A stretch of DNA of 64,000 nt from Camillea tinctor (lineage: Eukaryota > Ascomycota > Sordariomycetes > Xylariales > Xylariaceae). The stretch is taken from positions 124,001-188,000 of the forward strand of contig MU394103.1 of NCBI GenBank assembly GCA_022578605.1. The letters run 5' to 3'. Below are positions 11,719-21,105 of this stretch, piece by piece. The position numbers were made by a program, and so were the translations under genes. Under the pieces are notes generated by a model. The model did not search any database and had not been told where the DNA came from. It saw only the letters and a program-made list of their open reading frames with translations. Each line of letters starts with the position of its first letter. Within the stretch, counting starts at the first letter, position 1.

Positions 11719-12810
11719 ATTGAGTGTATGAGTCACACTGGGCCGTTTTGTTGGATGCTCTGGTAACTAAGTATGTATGGGTCAGGAAATGCGTAGATGT
11801 AGATGGATGTACGAAAGACCGAAAGAAGTTGCGCCAAAAGGAGACAGTTGCAGTAGGTTATGTTCCAACCGATCTTCTCCAGGTTTGGGTAATGAGAGTG
11901 TATAAATCGGCGGGTAATTTTGTCTAATAAGGGTGTGTTCTTTATATAATGACTGCTTGGTTAGGTTTAGTTACTAATCAGATATTATATGTAAAAATAT
12001 GGAAGATACAGAGCACACACCTAGCCTATGTAAAATTTATTTAAGACATGTCCGAATCCTTTGTACTTGTTATTGTAGGATCCCAAAGACACGTGGACGT
12101 CTAATGCATTCCTTTCTAGAGCCACGTGGTTCGTGATTGCTTCTGATAACTTCGCGGACGCATGATGCTGGGCGATATTGCAAGGATAAGGATCATAACG
12201 AAACATTTCACAGTGCTCATGTTGTACGATTGATTTATGAAACATTCCAGTTGGATTTTGAGAACTGAGAAGTGAGACACAAACACAAGAGTTAGGCACC
12301 AGTAAAAATATAACCGATTTGTATCAGGGGAAGCGTGCTAGATCATGCCATACATAGCAAAGCTTTTTCTCACACATCGTCATAGGATGTGTGCATATAT
12401 AAAGCCTGCCTAGTCCGCCACCACATCGACACGGGAGGTAAGATGGCCTTCAAGTCTTTAATGGATAGGAAATTTCCATCCGAGTATAATAACTACTTCC
12501 ATGGACACCCGAATATCCCTAACTCCACATTCACTAGATTCTCTACTCAACAACACTAGCCAACAAGGCTTGAGTACATTACAGCGATATAATTGTATGT
12601 CCAAGAAAGTTGTGTCTCCCCTTCGTCGCCTTCCGGTCCTAATTATACAGAGAAACTTATCCTTAACTTTCACTTGTTAAACGCTAAATAATTTCCAATA
12701 AAACGAATGATTTGATTTATTATACCTTGCTAATATTTTGATATAGTGCATCTTTAATAGTCGTCGCCATAGAAACAACGAAAACGAGGGTGAAAAGGAC
12801 CAGGGAGACT
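11719..12810. promoter_or_regulatory. Divergent promoter region of module 1
   Basis: Start codons of the unknown gene (minus) and the small gene (plus) point away from each other across 1.09 kb. A short ORF on the minus strand inside this gap shows no family features. The region is AT-rich near the small-gene side. Confidence 0.45.
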
Positions 12811-13056
12811 ATGCCCGGAAGCACAAAAAAGATGGAAAAGGCAGAGAAACCAGCAACAGAAAAAGCCAAGCCGGATTTTATGCCTGAAACATATACCGGA
12901 CAGGTCATCACTAGAAGATATATTAATCCATCGAAGTTGGAAGATTTTCTTGAAGAACAATTCGGTGGGGAGTATCGCGTTACTTTGAGAAATAATGTTT
13001 TCACGGTATATGCAAGTCGATGTCTCACCGAAGAAGAGTTAAACAGCCTTGCTTAG
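12811..13056 (+). CDS. Small protein, family 'RRYINPSKLE', copy 1
   Basis: A single-exon gene of 81 aa, rich in Lys/Glu at the N terminus (MPGSTKKMEKAEKPATEKAK). It then carries the block GQVITRRYINPSKLE, a second block YRVTLRNNVFTVYAS and the end LTEEELNSLA. The same three blocks occur in the gene at 20896, with 15 identical residues in the first block, so the two are paralogues. The pattern suggests a compact beta-alpha-beta-beta-alpha domain, which is an inference. The function is unknown to me. The start was taken at ATG 12811 because the frame upstream opens at GTG. It is divergent from the unknown gene on its left and convergent with the CorA-like gene on its right. Confidence 0.82.
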   Translation: MPGSTKKMEKAEKPATEKAKPDFMPETYTGQVITRRYINPSKLEDFLEEQFGGEYRVTLRNNVFTVYASRCLTEEELNSLA

Positions 13057-13819
13057 TAACATCACCTGCGCTTATAAATATTAGATTATTCCATAAAGAG
13101 AAGGGCATGATAAAGCATACGGAGGATACGAGGTCATATTTTATTTCTCAGTTAATTCAACGGCCTACATACCTGGCCATGCAGCGCTAAGTCACACGGT
13201 CATATGGAATGTGACAGGCTAGTTCGGAGCCGAGGTACATATTCTCCACCCTTTGAATATATACTGGATCAATATCTTCAATGCCAATGTGTTAGTGCCA
13301 ACATAACAACTAATTAAAGTAAGCTCGTTGGTCTTATGAAAGAAGCTCGAATTAAAACTACCCGCGATGCCATTACTTAACCTCAAAATATTCTTTTTGT
13401 TCCATATGTTGTACTACCATATGATCCGAATCTTCTTCTAGGGATTTATAACGTAGACTGTGACCCATGACGCCAAATGACTATTTTTACTTACGCAAAC
13501 ATAACATCAGCTGAGCACTTACGGATTTACCAAACAAATCTTCACAACCGGTAGTAAAGCATATCATGAAACTTTACTCCTACTGTCTTAGCCAAACATA
13601 ATGGCTGGGCAATATAATTGAGACTAGATGGGTACCTAGGTACTTATCTAAAATTAGGACTACTGAGACCTGTCTCATGTAATAAGCTGGAGTACGTATA
13701 TATTAACGGTGCATTGAAGAGTAGGGAACTATGTCCCCTGATTCCAACACCCGATGCAACAGTTAAGCATACAGGCTCTTATTAAACCCTCGCCTTGGTC
13801 CAAAACATCAATTGTAGAT
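13057..13819. other. Convergent intergenic region, no gene seen
   Basis: This is 763 AT-rich bases between the 3' ends of the small gene copy 1 and the CorA-like gene. No supported ORF, RNA gene or repeat is seen. Confidence 0.5.
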
Positions 13820-15657
13820 TTATTCAGTTTCCTGCATTTCAGGATCTACCTTGCTGTTACCCCTTCTCTTACGCCGACTAAAGAAATACCACATAGCCAT
13901 CGTCAAGCTAGTGAGCATAACAGTACCAATTATATAAATCCAGATATAAGGAGACACTATCGCTTGACCTTGGGCTGGGTTCCATTCGAAGAACGTCATG
14001 GAAAAGAATGTCTGCAAGAATCACGTGGTGGTTGTTAGAGAAAGTAAAATATATTTGGAAACTTTCCAAAAGGATGCACCCATGCTTACCGCAACGAAGG
14101 TAGCCGGTAAAAAAATCATCGTAAGGAATGCAATAGATCGCATTCTTTCACCGTCTATTTTAGCCGCTTTTGCAATATCGAGGTTAGAGCTCGATATTGC
14201 CAAGTTCGTTTTCGTGTCTTCTCGGCCTATTTTATTCCACTCCTAAAGAGATCCAGTGGTCAGTCTCTGAGTATTAACAATCATGTATAGTATCTAGGTA
14301 GGTAGTTATCCCTACTTACCAACTGTGCTGCCAAAGCCATACCATCGATGATCGTCGCACAAGTCCTAATCTTGTCATCGTATTCCCCTCTCAACTCTAA
14401 GAGTCTCTGTCGGATCAGGGTTCCAGAGTCCTCTAAACCAGACAAAGTATCGGAAATGGCGTGAGCGGGATCTTCCTTATTAAATTCTATATCTACCCGT
14501 AGTTTTGTGTTGATCGGGGTTGATATATTGGAACCGTCGAAACCCTGATTTGAGATATGGAACTTAGCCTGTCTCAGCTCATCGCAGTGCGAGATCATTT
14601 TCTCTAGCTGTTCTTTCCAGTTTTGCAGACCGTTTTTCAACCAGCTTATTTTCAGCCATAACTTAATATAATGTTCTGAAGTCTCAGCTTCTTCGGACGA
14701 CTCGTCGGAAACAACGGCATCAGCATCGGCATCAGCAACACCCAGAACTTCCACACGATTGACCAACTCGCAAATTATTGGACTTAAGATGTCAAAATGT
14801 CGCTCACGTTCGATCTCAGCGAATATAGTTGGTAGTAATAAGGGATGGTAGGCAACGAAACTCCAGTTTGATAGTCGATCGATAAATTTATCGCGGGAAC
14901 TCTCATAACAGCCGTATAATACAGCCCGGGTGTCCTTTCTATAAGGACTATATGAAACAGAAAGAGCCAAGTCATTTGGCCATGCGGACGATGATTTACA
15001 GTTGTATACTTCCTCAAAGTAAGCGAGTGTTATGCTAATGAGTATAGACTATGCTTAAGCCTAACTTACCAAGAGTTGGGTGATTCGTATAGGGATCGTT
15101 CGTAGTCAATGCTGAGAAGGTTGCAGTAGTATTTCTGCTAATCACCCTAGAAATAGATCGATGAATTCCGAATGCTTCAACAACTCTTGGACATATATCT
15201 CTTGAAAATGGCAGATATGAGACTTCCGTGCCAGGAATCCGACGTCTGTTCCTGCCTCCGAACCTAGTACAGCATTAACACAACCATCTTAGAGGATTAT
15301 TTTTGTGACGACTGAACTTACAGCAAAGTAATCCCGCTTTGATGCCCGTCTAAGAAATCTGTTTGGTTCTTTTGTGAATATTTTAGTTACTATAACAACA
15401 ATATTGTTTTGATGAAGGATATACCTCGTCAAGCCATTCGTTCCAGTCTTGATCTGATACAAGATTCCTAGATATTGACGAAGCTATCTCCTAAACTCAG
15501 CTGTTAGTTATATGACGGTCCATCATGAGCACCAATCATTGGAGCAACTGACATCTGACCACTTCAGACCTCTGAAGACGCAACTTTCTTTCGGGATAAA
15601 CTTGAGAACATTCATGTCTTCCTGTCGAAGAAGTGATCCACGTTGCACCCACTCCAT
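13820..15657 (-). CDS. CorA-like integral membrane protein, partner gene of module 2
   Basis: A seven-exon model gives 481 aa: 15657-15553, 15490-15425, 15368-15322, 15263-15070, 15008-14320, 14242-14090, 14011-13820. All joins keep frame, although the first exon uses a weak GTCAGT donor. Recognisable segments include VSYLPFSRDICP and EAFGIHRS. HPLLLPTIFAEIER is followed by a long helical region and SIAFLTMIFLPATFVATFF (helix 1, about 403-427). IWIYIIGTVMLTSLTMAMW (helix 2, about 441-463) and a basic tail end the protein. This matches fungal CorA-like proteins. The canonical GMN ion-selectivity motif after helix 1 is absent (FFSMTFFEWN instead), so magnesium transport should not be assumed. 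It is head-to-head with the small gene at 16399. Confidence 0.85.
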
Positions 15658-16398
15658 AATCGTTATACCTTAACATTCCCTATTCAATTATACAATGAAA
15701 TGAATCGCCTTTGATATACTGTCATTCCAATCTTATCAATAGACAGGTGCCCGGGAATGTCCATATATATTACGAATGGAAGCAATGCAAGATCCCCGCA
15801 CCTTATAGGGATTGAGTGTCGCTAATAGGTTGCCACCGATTATGCCTGCATATTGCCTTATGGCTATGTACTATATCCACGATCTCTTACATAGAATCCA
15901 GAAAACGCCTTAGTGTCGGGAAAATAGTTTTGTTACATATGAATCTCATCGCTGCCTGAATTGAATCGACGTCCAATAATAAGTCCAAATGCAGCGAAGT
16001 ATGATAAGACTCCCAGAATGTCGTTATACTGCGACATATAGACCCAATCGCTAAGGCGTCTTCAGTCTTCCACGTAAACCGCCTACCGACACGCCTTATG
16101 CAGTATTACCCACCCTCATATCTCACGGCATAGGCGACTCTCGAACAGTCCACCAATCCTGATTTTCTTCTTATGCGCGAGGAATGTTCTAAGCCTTCAT
16201 GACCCCTCACAGCCTGCCTAAGCGGCTCTGCAATGAATCTTTACCCACACGAATGCAGGTCTTGAGTATATATACTTATTATAATCTGTAAGAACATTTT
16301 ACATTTTACAGACAAACGACTGCGCCACATGTTAGAAAACCTTATTGATACAAAAATACCAAAATTCATTTTTCAACGAAAGTAATTGACGACTCTAA
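15658..16398. promoter_or_regulatory. Divergent promoter region of module 2
   Basis: The CorA-like gene and small gene copy 2 start on opposite sides of this 741-bp gap. The stretch just before the small gene (about 16308-16335) contains a TTTTACAG sequence resembling the TTTACAGGTAAATGACC stretch before copy 3, possibly shared 5' UTR sequence. This similarity is weak. Confidence 0.4.
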
Positions 16399-16750
16399 AT
16401 GGCCAAGTTAATCCAACAATCTTTTCCGATGCGGTATACCGACGTCGATATCCTTGAGCACGAATTGAATAGGATTCTAGGTTCGAGTGATAGTTGGGGA
16501 CCAGTAGAGGTCCGTGTTGGCCCCCCTTTTCCTCAACGTTATATAACGCTGACCTTTCAAGGTGCTTGCAGAACGAATTGTGATTTCGGCGAAAAGAAAG
16601 CTCAATCAAGTAGGTCAATTATGTCAAATCATTGCAATAACCGTTGATATACACGAAGAGCTTCTAATTGTTACTTTGATGATGCAGAGGGAAATTGACC
16701 AGATCGCGCGAGCGATGAAGATCCATTATGAAGCAGGAAGGAGGAAATGA
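16399..16750 (+). CDS. Small protein, divergent member of the 'RRYINPSKLE' family, copy 2
   Basis: Two overlapping frames are best joined by removing a 52-bp intron (16510-16561, GTCCGT...CAAG with a CTGAC branch). This gives exons 16399-16509 and 16562-16750 and 99 aa. The spliced product then aligns with copies 1 and 3: RYTDVDILEHELNRIL matches RYINPSKLEQLLNRKF (RY....LE..LNR), and VEVLAERIVISAKRKL matches VTLRHDQFTIFASKLL. The unspliced frame loses the second half. A C-terminal helix (about 67-99, QREIDQIARAMKIHYEAGRRK) is an extension absent from the other two. Function unknown. It is divergent from the CorA-like gene and convergent with the kinase gene. The donor is non-consensus, so a frameshifted pseudogene is the alternative. 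Confidence 0.6.
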
Positions 16751-17068
16751 TAAAAGATGTGCCTAAGATTCTGGTTAGCCAACAGGTTGGAAGGACAAGG
16801 AATTAAATGTAGCGGTTCGAAGTTCTAGATATATTGACATGACGCCTTCGTCTTTCGCTCATATATTCCTATTGTTTTTATCCATATGTGCAACTAGTTT
16901 TAATATGGTTCTTTTTATTTACACTGGAAACGCTCAAAGCTCCACAATTTACTTCTTGCTACACCATTTTCTTAATATGTTCTTCGGATAGGTTTTGTGC
17001 TAAAGTCCATGAAATAGCTGCTCTTATATTTGATTAAATTTTTGACGCTAATGGCCTGGCTTCTCTTT
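16751..17068. other. Convergent intergenic region, no gene seen
   Basis: This is 318 bp of AT-rich DNA between the 3' ends of small gene copy 2 and the kinase gene. It presumably holds the two polyadenylation regions. Confidence 0.5.
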
Positions 17069-19282
17069 CTAACGCGGCCGAAGATGGTAACGTGATTCCC
17101 GACGAGGACGTTTTACCCCCGTCTGGTTATCATGCTGGATGTCACCACCATCAGCATGACTAGAAATGTCACGTTTGCGATCAACTCGTTTACCGGAATT
17201 CTCGTCTGATAGGCGAACGCTTTTGAGTGCTAAAGTAGCACCGGTTGAAGCAGTAATTAGGGATGCTCCTTTTTGGTTGACTAAAGAATTCGGTCCTGTC
17301 CTCGTGTCTTTGGTACGCTCTTCCACACCAGCACGTAGCACGTAATTTGGTTCTTTCTTGCACTTTGTGAACATCTTTTTCAGCTGCTCACTAACAGTCC
17401 TCGAGTTATCACGCTCGCTTATATCAACTACTAACATCTTGGTTTGGATGTAATTGAGGAAGTCTGATAAAAAGGGGCTGCATTCCTTTCGCCTCTTCAA
17501 TAACTTAATCCACTGCTTTAGAATTAGCTTGCGCTCCCCTAGAGCATGTATAAGAAATGGCTTACCTTATAAACGGACGGTTTGACTTCGGCGCACTTTC
17601 GCTCATCTCCCTGCACAAGCATATAAAAATCGTCCATTAAAAATTTCGAATTCCTTGACCCTTGCTCAACAAATCTGTTTCTATTAAAGGTGTCCAACCC
17701 TTCAACGCCGCAAAGAAGCCAAGTCACAAATTCGAGAAAAATGCAACCAAGTGACCATATATCGAATGGTCGAGAGAGGGTCTCATCAATTTCACGTTCA
17801 GGAGCAGAATACGTTGGGGTAACTCGAACATCGCTAGGGTTGACTTTAGTCGTCAAAGCTCTGTGGAAGGTTGTGAGGCCGAAATCTGAAAGTTTGAGGA
17901 TGCCAAGCTGGTACGAGTTTTTGTCTTTATTGAACCAAAGAACGTTTTGTGGTTTGATATCCCCATGTCTCCCATAATCTCTGCCGTCGTCTTCTTCCTG
18001 GTAGTTCCCAGGTGGGATTTCAGCATAGTCTTGGATGTGAGTAAATGAATCTTGTGAAAATTGAGTTTCGGCAACTTCTTCTACTGTCATCTTTGTGTTG
18101 TGAATGCCGTCTAATCCGTGAGCAAGTCCGCAGCATTGCTCAGCTAACCAAAGAATCCACCTGGAAGTGACAGTTGGGTGTGGGTAATGGATTCTCCACA
18201 GATCATCCAGATTTCCACCATCTGCCCATCTGAAAAGTAAGTGATATCTCTGTTGATGTTCAAATGTCGTTAGTAGGTCGACTTCTAGATGTCTCCTCGG
18301 TTTAACTTTTAATAACGCCTTCACTTCGAGACGAAACTCGCTGTCGCTACTCTGAGGTTCATACAGGGGTGCCTTGAGAGATTTGAGTGCAAACGATCGA
18401 TCTTCCTAGTAGCATGAGTTTGTACGGTTAATAAGGTCCCTAGAAGTTTTGTGGTAGATCTGCTTTATAACTTACCCCTTCATCAAAGCGATGATGAGCA
18501 TGATGTATCTTTACTCGGATAACTTCGGAATTCCCATCATAAGTTGGCTCATGATATATCCAAGGGAGAACAACTTTGCTCTCTAGCCGATGAACTGGAT
18601 GGTCTTTTAGGGATCGGGTCCCCTTGAGAAATACCGGAAGTTTTACACGCCATTGGTTAGTCCAGAATGCTAACCTCTGTACATAAGCCCAACGACTAAA
18701 AATTTCGATTATTAAATAACCGTTGCCGGCTTTTCGTGCCAAGAGACACTCGTCGTGTCCCTGGTCGATAGACTGAAGTGGTAGATCATTATCATCAATC
18801 CCTGCATTCATAATGTCCAAAATCAGACTCGGCTCCTTCATGATGAGCAATATTGCGAATATGCGGCGGGCTGTGCCTCGAGCATTCGGGCGATCTGACG
18901 GCCCGCAGACATAATCTCTGATATGTGAACTGTAATTGCGGAGATCTTCGTTCTTAGACTTTTTCAAATACTCTTCCACAGATTCAGCTTCCATGACCGT
19001 ACTGAATTTATCATCAGGCAAGAAAGGGGGGTTTCTGCCATAAGCGCATTTGTGTAAAGCGCTCTTCAATTGCAAGTCCAGAGGCAACTTAGATTGATTA
19101 GCAACTGTAATATGTCTCCCTGAGTGATCTTCTGGGCTATTGGTGAGCAAAGGTTGGCCGGCATGTGGCGTCCCTGACTCTGATATTTCGGTGGGTGTCT
19201 ATTAAAAAGCTAGCGTTAGTCGTAGAAATATGCTTATTGAAAGGAATTCACAAACCACGGCATATTCTGAAAGAGAGGACAT
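17069..19282 (-). CDS. Fungal protein kinase with long N-terminal region, partner gene of module 3
   Basis: Four exons (19282-19256, 19198-18476, 18405-17566, 17515-17069) give 678 aa. Residues 1-250 form a fungal-specific region with no domain I recognise (it includes LPWIYHEPTYDG). The kinase core follows: FALKSLK with ATP-binding Lys258, hinge FRWADGGNL, catalytic loop HGDIKPQN at 397-404 (Asp399), DFG at 424-426, TPTYSAPE and DIWSLGCIFLEF. An APE-type motif and the regulatory tryptophan region are intact, so it is probably active, most likely on Ser/Thr. The glycine loop is not obvious. The C terminus is basic (KRPRRESRYHLRPR), a possible nuclear signal. The first exon ends at an atypical GTTTGT donor. 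It is head-to-head with small gene copy 3. Confidence 0.87.
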
Positions 19283-20895
19283 GACGCTACGAATATGAGC
19301 AGCGTCTGTGATAATTTACTAATTCAAGAGCAACCATAAACAGTGGTACACCGAACTTGAATTTCAGGACTATTCAATAACCTATGAAGGACAGTCAATT
19401 TTGGATAACCACCCTCGTTGACTTGTGGGGTTGGATACATATCCCATTATATGACCGAATCCATAAAGCATGCGGCTGAGAGATAGTAAGAGTGAAAATC
19501 TCATTGATCGATAGACATAAGATGGCTAGGGTAAAATGGACACAAATCTTATGGGTGATGGAGGGGTGATCATGTCGAGCTCCTGCGGGTGCCGACTAGG
19601 GTCCTAAACAGAAGCGGAAGGAGTTTGTCAGTCCTACCTTTTTTCTATATATGTATCTCCATACCACGGGGATGAGGATTAGCCATGTATTGAAAAATGA
19701 AGGGCTCTTACCGCTTTTTAATATTCGGTGTTTGACACACCGACCGGCCACTAGACTATTCGATATAATCATAGGTATGTAGTACGACAAGCCATTTTCT
19801 TCACGTTAGTCCACTGTCTTTGAATATAACCTACATTAATCTTCAACTACACCTACAAAGACAAATATAATGCAATACCACCTCTAAGTATAAATGAAAC
19901 CAGAGATGTTCTCATGTTCATTTTACGATAAGTACCTTTTAAACCATGATTGAAAATGGTTGACATATATCGGGCTCATATCTATCTTGACAGCAAAAAC
20001 TACCTAGATCGCACAGCTAACTTCACTGGAAGGCTGAAAATTATACATATTACATTAAGCATGTCATTGTGTTTATTAAGGATAGTAACCGTTTAAAAGC
20101 CAATATAGGCATGGCGATATCGTGGGGTTCTAGTTGAGAAATATTCTCTCCCTTTTACTTTGAATTATTTTCTCAACTTTAGTATTTTTCCGTTATTGAC
20201 AGGGGCCATTCTTAACAAACACTGGGACTAAGCGGGAAGCAACGAGAGTGACGTTTATTGGTTCGAAAACCTCTAAGATTATGCAGCCATGTATGATATT
20301 TTCATGTAGGGGGCCATATGTAGCAATGTGGTTTTGCCAGACAGGTTTGGGGGCTGTGAGTCGGGACAAGAATGTCCACAAAACGTCTCGGACAATGCCG
20401 CATAAGGACCCACGTAAACCTATCCTACCCCTAATTATGTACCTAGGTATGTTGTACACTCTGTACTGCATATACTTGCAAAGCATACAAATATACTTGC
20501 TACCAAGCTGCCAAGGCCACAACAGACCATCGACGGTATGGTTTGGGGGCCAAATCCGTGAGTCCTAAACATGGGATGGGATTATCTGATGCAACCAATA
20601 TCTATACCCAGACAAGCTATGGCTGATCAATGTACAGCCCCCACTTCACACAGTTTTTCATTTGTCTGCCGTTTGCCTTGATCATAAATAATAAGAAGGA
20701 GGATTGCCCGCATTTCCCATCTCTGTAGACACTCAAGTTTACCCCAAAGTTCAATAATAGCTCAATCACAAGCAACCATCACGAAGCATTCACGATTGTA
20801 AATACTATACACACTTTACAGGTAAATGACCCTCACGGCTCCCAATTCCAGTTTACCCTGTTAATATTTTGGAAGTAGCCTTACAACACCAAACA
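19283..20895. promoter_or_regulatory. Divergent intergenic region of module 3
   Basis: This is 1.6 kb between the kinase start (minus) and small gene copy 3 (plus). Short open frames near 19596-19790 and 20193-20568 lack any family feature and overlap on both strands, so they are not called. The right end has a pyrimidine/CA-rich leader typical of fungal 5' UTRs. Confidence 0.4.
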
Positions 20896-21105
20896 ATGTC
20901 AAGAAGGGCAAAGGCAGTCTCAAAACGCAGTCCCACGCCAGAGGGACAAGTTATAACAAGAAGATACATAAACCCTTCGAAGCTAGAACAGCTTCTCAAC
21001 AGAAAGTTCCCCAAAGAGGACTATCAAGTCACCTTGCGTCACGACCAGTTCACAATATTTGCCAGCAAACTTCTTTCAGAGAGAGATATACGGAGTTGCG
21101 CCTGA
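20896..21105 (+). CDS. Small protein, family 'RRYINPSKLE', copy 3
   Basis: A single-exon gene of 69 aa. A basic start (MSRRAKAVSKRSP) is followed by GQVITRRYINPSKLE, LLNRKF, YQVTLRHDQFTIFAS and LLSERDIRSCA. The first block is identical to that of copy 1; the second is conserved in pattern, and the nucleotide sequences differ at synonymous sites. That indicates selection on the protein rather than a recent duplication (inference). The start is the ATG preceded by CAAACA; the open frame upstream lacks ATG. It sits head-to-head with the kinase gene. No enzymatic motif is visible; a protein-protein adaptor role is possible. Confidence 0.82.
   Translation: MSRRAKAVSKRSPTPEGQVITRRYINPSKLEQLLNRKFPKEDYQVTLRHDQFTIFASKLLSERDIRSCA

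Noticed and set aside
12021..12299. 92-aa minus-strand frame in the module 1 promoter
   Set aside because: No conserved pattern or splice-joined continuation. It fits chance in AT-leaning DNA.
20193..20568. Overlapping ~105-aa frames on both strands in the module 3 promoter
   Set aside because: The two strands mirror each other. Neither has domain features nor a promoter/splice context.
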